DNA of 64,000 nucleotides. It comes from Asterias rubens. Taxonomy: Eukaryota; Echinodermata; Asteroidea; Forcipulatida; Asteriidae. Below are positions 46,736-59,700 of the stretch, in pieces (position 1 is the stretch's first letter; every line of letters starts with the position of its first letter). The stretch lies in assembly GCF_902459465.1 (NCBI RefSeq), contig NC_047067.1:21761680-21825679 (forward strand), written 5' to 3'. The notes under the pieces are model-generated. The model was not told the origin of the DNA, made no database searches, and saw nothing but the letters and a program-made list of their open reading frames with translations. The position numbers and the translations under genes are program-made.

Positions 46736-46985
46736 GGACACTATTGGTAAATCTCAAAATAATTGTTAGCGTAAAAACTTACTTGGTACTGAGCAAAGGA
46801 GAGCTGTTGATGGTATAAAACATTGTGAGAAACGGCTCCCTCTGAAGTAACATAGTTTTTGAGAAAGAAGTAATTTCTCACTAAAGTATTTGAATTGAAT
46901 TTGAGACCTCTGCTGAGGTCTCGAATTCAAGCATCTGAGGGTGTTTTTTCTTCCATTATTTTACTCGTAATTTTCACAGATTATG
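46736..46985 (+). mobile_element. Dispersed repeat (family G), convergent gap
   Basis: GACACTATTGGTAAATCTCA, GAGAGCTGTTGATGGTATAA and CTCCCTCTGAAGTAACATAG match the copies at 52229-52515 and 61205-61575. The 3' half differs, with an inserted GGTCTCGAATTC-type hairpin (46901-46933). Confidence 0.7.
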
Positions 46986-47724
46986 TTACCCCTCCCTCAA
47001 TCAGTGACACTCATGTTGCTCAAGTAAAACTGCTTAAAGTAAAAAATGTACAGTTTAAATATTATAGAAAACAGGCAAATAAAAGTCAGTAAAACTTCTT
47101 TTACTAGAGCATTTACAGCGTAAAAATATATAAAGATAGAAAATAGGGCAGTATGAAATGTTAAATATAAATATATAAATATAGATTTTACAGAAGTTTG
47201 TGGTAAGAAATTTAAAAAATATCTATTCATTCCCAAAACAATGGTTTAGTTGAAACCATTTTACTATGTATACCCTAAAAAGAATGACGGCACCAATTTA
47301 AGGAAGAAAATACACTGGCTCTGTGCTTAAGAATACATGTTGTGTACATGCCATAGGAAACCAGACAAAATGGTTCCCTGGCACAGAGAGTTGCCAAGTT
47401 CAGTATTTATAGTTTTGGAATACTGTTCGCAATTCTGGAAGAATCCTGGAATTCAAGAATCCCACCCGAGTAATATGTCTGCGATTTTTTTTCCACTAAA
47501 CTCGGGGGGTAAGTACTGAGTATACAGTGCTTACACACATCAGTGTATATGGGTAAAACCACAATGAAAATTCTGGAAGACTTTGTACTGTCATCAAAAC
47601 TACATTCTCATGCTGGAAGAAGCTTTTGCATTATTGGTTTTTTTTTATGAATACTTGTCAAAGAAACTACTTTCTCCTACCGTCAGCATCCCTACCTTCT
47701 GAGGCGGTATATTATTTACATGAT

Positions 47725-50700
47725 TTAATGATGGTGGTATGAATAGTGCTTGGCACTCTTGGAAGACCTTCTTATTTCATTGCAACTTCGTTCTCCATCT
47801 GAAACAGAAGCAAGATACATTTTACGATTATGAATTTATTTTGGTATATTTGGGGTTAAGAAACTAAGGAACCCTCAAGAGAAACCAAAGAAAGAATATT
47901 AAGGTCGTTATGTTTGGAAAAAAAGGGAGTAAAGGAGTCCTGAAGAAATGTTAAACGCCGTTTAATACCGGCAAGGTCGTGGCCGTGTGATAAAGGACCG
48001 AGCTGACGGCAAGGTCATTTATCGCAACCATGACCCTTCCTGGCCATGTGATCTCCTCTCGATCAATCAGACATGACCATGTGATCTCCTCTCGACCAAT
48101 CAGAATGGATGAGCTCTGAACGAATGACACTTCCAAGTCCATTAATAAGTGATATGTGGTTCACAGTCAAAGACAATGATCAAGGACTTTTTGAGCCATC
48201 GCTACTTACCTAATTGACTGGCGGGCCGAAGACTGGTAGGCATTTTGGCTCGACGTACCACAGGTTGGTAGCTATCCATGGCAAAGTTGAAAGAGGAAGC
48301 TGTAACAATTAAAGGAAACGTCAACAGCTTAGCTTAACAGAGCAATGAAACATCAATCAAAAATCTGCTTAGTTCAGGATGCCTGTACACGTTCATATAA
48401 GTTACTTGGAATGTTTCACACTCGGGGAAAAGAGTTCTTATTCGAATCAAAGGATGCTTCAAGACGCACACACAAAGTAGAGGTTTAAACAAAAAAGTTG
48501 CTGCTCCAAATCGATCTTCTATGACCTACCTGCTGCTGATGGCACATACTGTTGGTAATGAGGACGTGTTCTGCGGACCGACGATTGAGCATGCCATCCT
48601 CCACCAACACCCTGCCTCCCAGCTAAAGAAATATATAAAATATGGCAAGAAGAAATTTAAAAACAAATGGAGGTCAAACCAAAACCATGCTTCTTTTAAA
48701 ATGCTCCAAAATGGACGAGGATTTGTTTCAAGGATGAAAATGCCGGAGCTGACAAGCTGGACGAAAGAAACTTAAAAGCCAACTAATACCTCCTAACCCC
48801 ATCCCTAAAACATCTACTCAGCAGATTGAGAAACCTGAGACCAGCCACCCCCCCCCCCCCCCCCCCGGCCCCCCCTTTTGTTACCTTCCTCTTTTTTTCA
48901 TCCCTTGCTTTCTCTGTGTGCTTTATAGCATCTACTTCCACTTGACTGCTTCTGTTAATACACCAGGGGTGGATTTCACAAAGGTAGTCCTAACTTAGGA
49001 CTAGTCCTACGCAATGCTAAGAGATAGGACTGGTCCTAAGTTAGGACCAGTAACTCATCCTAACTTAGGACTGGTCCACTTAGGACTGGTCCTATCTCTT
49101 AGCATTGCCTAGGAATAGTCCTAAGTTAGGGCTACCTTTGTGAAATCCACCCCAGTATACCTGTTAATGTTTCTCATTTTCGCCTTCGAGAAAGACTCTG
49201 AAAGAGAAAGACTCCAAACAGCAGCCGACTAACTATTTGTTTTGCAAAAACAAGCGAGATTGACAAAACATACCATAGATGTTCTGCAGAACTGCCGTCT
49301 GTCTCAGTGCATTTAGCTGTGGTTGCAGCTTCTGAATAAGTTTGGAGTGTCCGTTCTGCAAGGGAAAGGTTACTGTCTGTTGGTAGCGAGAACCCCCTGG
49401 GTCTGTTATGGATCTTGCTCTCGGGTGTGCTCTGGGGTGTGCTCTGGGGTGTGCTCTGGGTTCTGTAGAATGTTTGGATGATCGCTGGAAGCTGGTAGGG
49501 TGTTGGTCAGTGGGATCGTTTGACTCATTTGTGTGTTTAAAGCTAAGAAAGCAAATATGAAAATAAATAAACAGAGACTCATGAATTCTCATAAATCTAG
49601 TCAGAGTACTAGGTTCTTATATATTATAAGTTATCACACAAGCACGAGTGGAATACGGAAAAATATAGCGCTTCTGGGTCCCATACCCAACGAGGCCGAA
49701 TATGGGATGCAGACGCACTATATTTGCCGTATTTCCACGAGCGCGCGTGTGATAATGTATTTATCTTCAAGCACTCTTGGCGCGTAACATAGAACACACA
49801 AGACGCAGGTAGTGATATTAGCCGTGCAATATAGGTTTTTATCACCACTCCATTTTGCGAATCTGATTGGAGGATTAGCGAGTACTTGAAGATAAAGCAC
49901 TTTATCACACCCCAAATGACGAATCAAAGCACTCCTGCCAGATATGCTTTGGTGCAACATGCTGCCAATCAGACCACCAGGAACACTGGGGCGAGCCCCT
50001 TCTGTTTTTGATAAGAGCTCCGAGTTCCTTTACGTGCATTACACAACACACAGGACCTACGGCATTACGTTCCATCCAAAGGATGCAGCAATAATGGTTA
50101 AGGGTTAGTTTACTTCATCAGATTGTAATTCTTTTCAAAAAGTATCATAATAAAAAAAATTCTTCTTACTTTCTCCATGATTTTTGGATGACGGCTGCCG
50201 AATCGTTCTTCTTCCTCCAGAACGCAAGTCTGTTCCGTTCCTTCTCGACAATCTGCCGCCTCTCCTCTAGTGTCCATCGTTGTTGACCGGAAGAAGCTCC
50301 GTCAGTCTCACTGGATGACACAAACCCCTTATCAATTCCGTGTACGTCCAACTCATCAACCCTGTCAGCGATGGTTGCGACCAAATCAGTATTATTACTG
50401 TTGTTTGAGTTTTCGTTGACGTTATTGATGCATTCGTCAGTTTGTTCACTTAAATCATAAACCTCATTTGCTTTACGATCTTCTTCGAGAGATTTTACAA
50501 AATGGTTTTCGACTGATGGGTTTTGACTTTCAAGTTTGTCTTCCTTCCATCGGGCGTGTACTCGGCTTTCAGATTCAACCTCTGTTATAACCAAATTATT
50601 TCCTTCATCAGTCGGATAATCTTCTATGAAAGTTTTGTCATCAGCTCTCTGGGGTGAATCAGTCGCCCAGCAACACTTTGCGGATTGTTTGGAGTCGCTA

Positions 50701-53700
50701 TCATGGCCGCTATCGGTGTCTAGGTTTTTCTCTTTTTCATCAGCTTCGAGGAGGCCAGATTTAAGATCTGATTTGTTCTCATCATCTCCGTTGATTTCAT
50801 CAATTCTGAAAACTTCCCCTGTCTCATTCTTCTTTGTCATCTCCTCCTTTTTCCTACGTGGAAAAAAAAATATATTTATATATATACACACCTGTATCAG
50901 GTTTAGATGGAAAGCTACCCTAGGCCATCTACCCTTCTCATTTTATTTATATCAAGATAGTTGTTCAAACTTTGCATGATGGTGATACAATCTAGTAAAG
51001 GTATGTAGTAATTAAAAATTAGCTTAGCAAAACAAAAAGAGTAGAATTTGAAACTGTGCTCTGCAAAAGTCAGCTAAGCACAAAACAATTTTGCTTACAA
51101 GAAAGATATTACCAGCCAAAACACTGCATCATTAGCAGTGTTTGTGTCTTGTCCCCGCCTATTTTTCCTTAGCAGAAATCTGATAAGCAATAATTTCCAG
51201 CATCTCTGAAAGTAAGTCCTTGCATCAAGATGAGAAAGCAAAACTTACTTAGCAGCATCCTTACGTAGTTGCTCGTGTTTCATCAGCAACTTCTTCCTCT
51301 CCACAAACGTCTTCCGGACTCGGTACCCCCGGAAGTAAGCCTGGACTCTGATGGCCGCTATGTCACGAATCCCCGTGATGGACAACGCACCCTGCTCCAG
51401 CATGTACTGCGCAACGTGGTGATGCTCATTCTGCAGTGCATAATCCAGGGGGGTTAAACGCTCCTCCGAATACTCCATGTGGTTTGGGAATGCTCCATGC
51501 TCCAGGAGTAGTTTGGCTGCGTCGAGGTACCCTGAACTGCAACAATAGTGTAGAGCAGTCATGCCCTGCGAAGGTAAAATAAAACAATATCTGCTTTTTA
51601 GGTCGCTGCATTGGAACAAATATAGTTTTGGTACATAAGTTTTGTTTTTTAATATTTCTGATGTGCACAAGTTCAAAGTTACTAAAAAACTCACCTTTTC
51701 AAGATGATTTCTTTTTTTACTTTTCATTGTAAATTATTGTATGTTTACCTTATTGTTGTTGTGCTTTCATTTCACTGGATGTGTATTGTTTTGTGCACAC
51801 TGTCTCTGCGAATTGAACATCTCTTAAAGCCAATTTTTTTGAAAAGGCCTTTTGTGCTACCAACAACTTGTCCACTTTTTTATATCCACCATGCACAAGC
51901 TTTTCTTCACAAACAAACACTTGTTAAATCCATTCAGGGTTGAGAATTGAGCTAGGGTTTTTAGATAAATCCAAAGCTTACCTCACTGTCCTGTGAGTTA
52001 GGGTCGGCACTTTTCTCTAGAAGCAACAGAATGGAGTTTGTGAATCCGCCGTAGCTGGCGCACTGCAGAGGGGTCCGTCCGGTGAAGTCGTTGATGTTTG
52101 GGTTGATGCCCTCAAGAGTTAGGATAGCGCAGATGCAGGTATGACCACCCAACGCCGACCTAAAGGTCACAAAGTTCACAACGAGCCAATCAGTATATGA
52201 CCTATAAGTAATTTCTTTAAACAGTGTTTAAGGCACTAGGCACTATTGGTAATTACTCAAAATATATATTAGTAAACAAATGTACTTAGTAACAAGCATC
52301 AGAGAGCTGTTGATAGTATAAAACATTGTGAGAAACAAGTCCCTCTGAAGTAATGTAGTTTTTAGGAAGAGGTACTTTCTCACTTAAATTTTTGAACCTG
52401 AGATAAGACTTCAGGCCTGAAGCCTTTCTCAGCCATCTGATAGCACACAGATTTGTGCAACAAGTGTGTTTCTTTTATTACTTTTTTGCAACTTTGATGA
52501 ACAATTGAGCCCAAACTTACCAATGAATAGGTGACCGGCCTTCTTGGTCCAATATATCCACCAGAGCGCCACCTGAAAACCAAGAAGAAAACTACAAGTT
52601 ACACGCCACTAGTTATGTGCTTTGGTGAACAAAATTTGACCAATACAGCTTAATGGAAGACCAAATAGAAGAAAGAAAAAAAAAAAGAAAAAAAAAAAAC
52701 TGTTTGTAGGTAATTGAGCTTGGTCACATCTCTGTCTTCCGGTGCATTTTTGTCAAGACAATAATTGAAATACCTTACCTTGTATGAGCGCTTTGACAAC
52801 GTATGTATGTCCCATCTCTGCTGCCCTAAACAACGGTGTGTGCTTTGACTGGTCCAAGATGTTGACTAGGGCACCAAGCTAAGAGAGAAAGTGAGAAAAT
52901 CAAAAAGTTTGTAAGAACAAACAAGATGCAGTATCCCCATAATCAAACTGGCCTTTAGTCAGTGGGCATGGTCAGTGGTCCAGTGGACATCTGCTGTAGA
53001 ATGCAGGGGTCATAGATTTAAATCCTGCTTGGATAATATGCCTATGGTATTTGTTCAGTATTTTCTTAACTTGCTTAATATTTTTAACCTCTGTGAAGCG
53101 CCTCTGGACCCTTTTGGGGTTAAGGGCGCTATATAAAAGCTGTTTAGTATTATTGATTTGTTCATTGATGTATGAAAAACCAAAATATAATTCTAGTGGG
53201 CCATGTCTGTCAAAAATGACACTCCTGGTGCAGAAATATCAAACTCTTGTCACGAATGCTACACCCGGGTCATCCCGCTGATGAAAAACGTAGTATCGGT
53301 CGAAAAATTACAGGAACGGAAATATTTCCAGTGTTGTGATCAAAAGTTACATTTTAATTGTAATTCTGGACTCTGTTCTTACCTCCAGTAATACATTAAT
53401 AGTGCTTGGATGACCACACATGGCAGCGGCATGCAGAGCTGTGGAATCAACAACAAGTTTATCAACGTTAGTCAATAATATCTATTTTTCACTTTTTTAT
53501 TTCATACAACATCCAAAAGCGCAAGACTGATTGAAGGATGGCTAAAAGATTTTATACAAATTTCAGAATTAAACACAAATAGATCAAAACAAACACAATG
53601 TTTTTAAATTGTTTTAATGCAAGTTGCCAGACACACCAGGCCTGAAGGCCACTTCAAGGTGTGGGCTACAATAAACTACATTTTCCAGGGTCCAGTGCCA

Positions 53701-56700
53701 CCTACTCCTGGGAATGAAACATGGTTACCCCCTTTACAGTCCATATGGATGCAGGCTTGGGTATCATCAATCAAAAGTGAGGCTAGTAGAGCAGCCGTCG
53801 ATTTCACCAAACTCTTCCTTACTTAGGATTAATCTTCGGACTTAGGACGAGTTGAGTCCCGTATCCAAATACGTACACCGTAGGAAGCATTAAACCCATC
53901 CTAAGTTAGGACGGGTTACTCGTCCTAACTCGAGTTAGGATTAATCCTACAGTTTCATGAAATCGGCTGCAGGAGGCACTACCTCCCCAAGGCAAAAAGA
54001 CGAATAAAATTGGACAACCAAATTAGAACACCGAACCACACTAGACCAGACTAGGATGTTTAGATAGATGGGGTGGGGGGGGGGGGCTCAAATACTTAAT
54101 TATTTTGGTAATCGTTTAATCGGAACTTCTACACCATCACAGCACAACCTAACTTGTTGGGGGGGTCACCAGAATGCTCTCTTTACCCACCTGTTGCCCC
54201 GGTCTTGTCCGTTGCGTTGATATCTGGTTGGCTAATTTCAACCATGCTGCTGATGACATCATCAGCCCCTTTGCCCGCCGCCCACATCAGGGCTGTCCGA
54301 CCCTCCAGGTCGGGCTCGTCCGTTATGCTCTCACGACTCAGGAAAGAAACAACGGTATCCTGTGGTACACAAATATTACAATTTGTCAAACTATACTTTA
54401 GAGCTAAGAAATTTGTTTGGAGTGACACCATGTTGATAAAACCTATACATTTTACTAAAAGGGGTCTGCGCCGATTTCATTGAGCTGCTTACGCAAGGAA
54501 CACCGCTGTAAAATCTTCTGCTAAGCAAAAAAAAAAGCAGGATTTCAGTGACAAATGATACATGTGACATGGTATTTGGAATGGTAACCTTATTCTGGTA
54601 AGCATGATTGTTGTGTGTTTAGCTACTCTTTCTGCTTAAGAAAGCCCTATGAAATTGGGACATGGGCCTAGTTTCATAGAGCTGCTAAAGGAGATATTTT
54701 TGCTAAACAATTGTGTGCTTAGCAGGATAAAATCAAAGATGATGCATGTGACTTGGTACTTTGGCTAGTAACCTTTTTCTGTTAAGTTTAATTTTATTGT
54801 GCTTAGCTACTTTTTCTGCCTGAGACAGCTCAATGAAACTGGTCCCGATCATTAAGTAGACAAAATGAGAAATAAACTTACGGCGTGATTGTTCTGTGCT
54901 GCATAGTGTAGAGGAGTAGCGCCGTTGGCGTCTGAACTGCTGACGTTAGCGCCTGCATCCAGGAGCAGGTTCACAATATGGGTGTGGCCCAACACTGCCG
55001 CCCAGTGAAGAGGGGTACGGAACATGTTATCAAGAACCGATACATTGCACTTGACTAACGTCGTCTGTGGTCAAGAGAGATAAAGATCCTTCAAAGTTAA
55101 TATGGCCAATCAAAGTTGACGACAACATTAGTGGCGTGGCATGGCCAAGCGGTCTACATGTATTTCACTGGACCCAAGCTCTGGTGTTGTCAGCAGCAGA
55201 GTGTGTTTGATTTTTTCTCGAGGGAGGAAAATCGGATGGTCTGGAAAACCCTTGTGGCACAGCAGAGAACCAACGCACAACTCAACTCACATATGGCCCT
55301 GGCCGGGAATCGAACCGGGGTCACCATGGTGAGAGGCGAGCGCTTTATGCACAAGCCAACCATGCCACTTGCCCCTGGTGGCAGTTGATATGGCTCAATA
55401 GCCCAAAGCAGATGAGTGTAGCCCTTATTTTGAAGTGGCTGTCTGGCCTGTGATGTTAGGCGCTCTCTCATAATTAGTTTTTTTACAAAATATAAAAAAT
55501 AGTCGCAAGTTTTTTTACTCTACTTAATGTCTAAGTGATTGTGCCAATTTAGCTCAGTGAACATATTTACCCAAATGACCCTTAACAAGTTTTCGGACGG
55601 CACCGAAATATTACCTGGAAGTTGATGAGTTGCTGGGTGATGGTCTCGTTGCCCTGGGCGACAGCAAGATGCAGTGCTGTCCGTCCCTCGTAATCCTGCC
55701 AGGTGATGACACTTGGTTCTGTATCCTGCGTAGAGACATGAGACAAACCCAGTGGGTATGAACTCAAATCGTTATCGATTCAAAACGATTCTCTGCCCAA
55801 CTTGGAGAATCATGATTGCAGATCAATAAGCCATTTGCGAGTTAGATTTGAATAAAGAATTATACTACAGTGACTTGCATAGTCACAAGTTACAACTTAC
55901 TTTGGGTGTGTTCGTTTAGCTTCCCTGGGTCGACCCCGGTCTGCCCCGGTACGTTCGAATAGCTTTGACGGGGCTCACCTGGGTCAACCCCCAGTGCCCT
56001 GCTTGTGGAGTGGGTCACTTGGGGTGTGTGAGAGGGTGTGTGATCGTTCGATTAGCTCTTGTCAGGGGCTCACCCGAGTGAGCACTGCGGGTCGACCCAG
56101 GGAAGCTAAACGAATGCACCCTTTGAGGAAACTTTGCAAGGCATCTTAGAGGCAACCAGCTGCAGTGCATGCTACAGGACCACTTTGGTAGCACATGAGT
56201 AACTTTTCAAACATGTCCCCAAGATCCCCAAGAAAAGTATGTGAACATTTAGATGTCGATGCCTCTTCAAACTGGTTGCCTGTAAATTGCCTCAAATGAC
56301 ATGGCCCACTTTGGGAACTGCTTCTACATTTATCAACAAAATCCACACCATTAAATATGAAAAGCGAATACTGACCAGTATGAGTTGCAAGGTGTTGACG
56401 GCCGCTGGGGAGTTACCAGCACTGGCAGCCCAGTGGAGTGGTGTCTTCCCATCTGTGTCTGGTATGCCGATGTTAGAATTCTGTTAAAAAAACAAAACCA
56501 AGTAATAAACCAAAAGGGAAACTGACTGGGTAAGTTAAAACTTATTTGGGGTTGAACAAAGAAAAAACATATCTGGAAGAAAAAATTTGTCAATTTTAAA
56601 GCTGAAAATAGTTAATGGCCTGACGTTTTCTACCCTTTCTCAAAGGCTTTCTTAGTCATCTGCTAGGGCGCAAATGTCAGACCATTAACTATTTTGTTTT

Positions 56701-59700
56701 GCATTTCTACCATCCGTCCTTTGGTTGGTGAGTTGTTTGCAGCACTTAATTTTGTTTTATCAATGATTGATTTACTTACATGCTTAATGAGCAGCTTGAC
56801 TGCTTCCTCATTCCCATATGAAGAACTCCAATGTAGAGCAGTTCTCTAAAAAATGTAAAAAAAAAAAATATAAAAAAAAAACATTTTGTTAAAAATGCTA
56901 GAACTGAATTGGTTATGCAATGACCAGGGGCAGGGAGGGGATTGCCTCTAACGCCTCCATGAAGTGATGGGCATGCAAGGGGCACCAAGGCATCGACCAG
57001 GGGCAGGGAGGGGATTGCCTCTAACGCCTCCATGAAGTGATGGGCATGCAACGGGCACTAAGGCAAAGACATGGGGCATATCGGCAAATTGCCTCCGTTA
57101 CCTCAATGAAGAAACTATCTTTCTAACTCATATTGGATTATTATATGCATATTTCCTTTGTGTCACTAACATACAAAGATTACAGTACAATAAAACTTTA
57201 AACTAATTTATCCAAAAGAAAACGACCGTCTTACTTTTGCATTATCTTGTTCATCCTGCTCACCAGGCTCCAACTGCTTAATAAGGAGCATCAGACATTT
57301 TGTGTTGTCATGGCGGGTTGCTAGGTGCAACGCTGTTTGGCCCTCTTTGTCCTTGATCTTCCAGTCAGCTCCTTTGGAAAGGAGTACCTTACACAGCCTT
57401 GTGTTACCCTACGAACGGAAAACACAATAGGTTTAAAAGAAACGTTTATTCACACTGTTCTACTTTAAACCAAACTGTGAAGATGTTGATGGAGCAGAAA
57501 ATTCAATGTTTTCAAGAGAAATGCATTAAATCATCATTACTTTGTGTTGTTGAAATATGTATCTTGCCTCATAACAATTTCCAGAACAAATTTTGACCAA
57601 AAAAGGGAGACCGCCAGATAGCTCAGTAATGGTACAGCGACGGCACGTTAAACTGAAGGTCGCAGCTTCAGTTTTACCCAGTCAGTTTTCCCTTGTGGTT
57701 TATTAAGGCCGAGTCACACTGCAGCGATAACCAAAACGATAACGATCACGACGCAAAAAGAACGCATTCTATTGGTTGAATGGGCGTGTGCATATTCTGC
57801 GTGGAGCAATTCAACCAATAGAATGCGTTCTCTTTGCGTCGTGATCGTTATCGTTTCCGTAATCGCTGCAGTGTGACTCGGCCTTTACTTGGTTCCATTT
57901 CTTATTAAATGATATTTGCATCGGGATGAAGAATAATATTTGGTTTTAGCCTCACCACAATGTGTGTAAGCAATATATAAACTCAGTACTATCACAGAAC
58001 TCAAGAAAGTACTGAATATACAGTGCTTACACACACATCAATTTATGGGTAAAACCAAATAATAAATGATATTTTGTAAATCAATTGACTTATAAACATC
58101 TAAACGCTTTGTGCTTGATCTTGGGCATTACGTAAACTTCCCCATATTTAATATATCAAATGCCATGAGACGTACCTTGTAAGCGGCCCAGTGGAGTGCC
58201 GTCCTTCCAGCATTGTCGAAGCTATTGACCTTAGAGCCATGCTTGATAAGAAGCTCAGCACATTCTAGCCGGTCAGCGAGTACGGCCAACGTCAGCGGAC
58301 TCCGTCCAAACGAATCCTTGGTGTTGATTTCATTACAATGATCTGAAAGATTGAGAATCAAGAGGTAAAAGTCTTCACAAAAAAGGAAACTTTTTCACAA
58401 TTTTCAAGAGAAAAAAAGTTGTCCGCTTCCCTCACACAAGAAACTGCAATGATCAGGGCCCAATTTCATAGAGCAGCTTTTAGCAGAAAATACTGCTTAA
58501 ATATTTTCAGCTAAGCAAAAATAAGCAGGACACCAGTCACAGACAGTATATGTGAAAAGGTATTTTTTGGCTGGTAACCCTATTCTGGTATAGTTTTTAA
58601 GCAGCTCTTTGAAATTGGGCCCAGAGGGTGATTTGCCGTAAAAACGTCTGAAGAAAAGACAGGGGCTGGCTACAGACCAACAGTGTGAAAGAGGTTGTAA
58701 CGTTGATCCCAACCCTTCACCAAATAAGATTATCAATAAGCTCCTACGCTCTACATCATAAAGATAAATGACAGACAGAAGCTCTGGCCAAAATGTGACA
58801 ACAATGTTTCATGTTTCCTGTGTTTACTATTTATAATCAGATATCAATATAAACCACAACAGGCCTGGAATTTAACTATAAACCACGGAAGCCATGGCCT
58901 CCGTTGCCCCTGGTCTTGGCCTTGGTGCCCTTGCAAAAATTCCCATAGACTTTAAGATTTTCGAGTGGAAGTGCCCTTTTCAAAATGAAAATGGCCTTGC
59001 CCTCTCAAAGAGGAAATTCCAGGCCTGCCACAAGGGAAACTGACTGGGTAAATTTTCAAAATTTATCCAGTCAGTTTCCCATGTGGTTTATATTGATATC
59101 TGAAACAAAAACTCGCATCCCCTTAAGATGATCCCCTGGCTGCCGCTTCCCAGGTTGTATCGTAATTTGGGTGTGATCCCTAGCTACACGGCAGTTAACG
59201 GTTGTATGGCTTCTGACTGGCACCCCCGAACAAAGATATTGACAAAATAGGGACACCGCCAATATAGGGCTAGATAGTTCAGTTGGTAGAGCGCCGGCAC
59301 GTTAATCCGGAGGTCGTTGGTTCGAATCCCACTCTAGTCAATTCTTTGTTCGACCCCAAAAGTCATTTATAATCAGGTGAGGTTTGGGGTAGCAACATTT
59401 GTGTATCTCTTAAGAGTCGTGTTGGTTCTGAGAAGGAACCTGTGGTTGACAACTCAATGTTTCAATCAGTATGCTCTGATCCAGGAAGCGTTGAGTTGTC
59501 AACAGTCGGTTCTTTCAGAACCAACACTACTCAAAGAGATACACACATTGTGACACAGCAATCCCTCGCCTTTTTATACTCCCACCATGCAAAGTTTCAA
59601 ATTCTACTTACTATTTATGAGTTTCGACAGAGCGCTTTTATCGCCGTTGACTGCAGCAGCATGTGTGAGTGTGCTCTGTGATACTTCCCGCTGCAGCGAT

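Larger units (their letters stand above)
45077..47724. other. Convergent gap between the small gene and INVS
   Basis: A poly(A) signal AATAAA at 45235-45240 suits the + strand gene, 160 bases after its stop. The rest is AT-rich and non-coding. It holds a family A hairpin (45637-45830), a family G repeat (46736-46985) and a SINE-tail fragment near 47459-47565 (CACCCGAGTAATATGTCTGC, GTGCTTACACACATCAGTGT). No clear INVS poly(A) signal was found. Confidence 0.5.

Noticed and set aside
49543..50169. Search for a missed INVS exon carrying the rest of the second IQ region
   Set aside because: All frames of the minus strand give only hairpin-element sequence; no segment resembling the vertebrate helix with usable GT-AG borders.
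50626..50979. 117-codon + strand open frame
   Set aside because: Antisense to the polar linker exon of INVS; no independent evidence.
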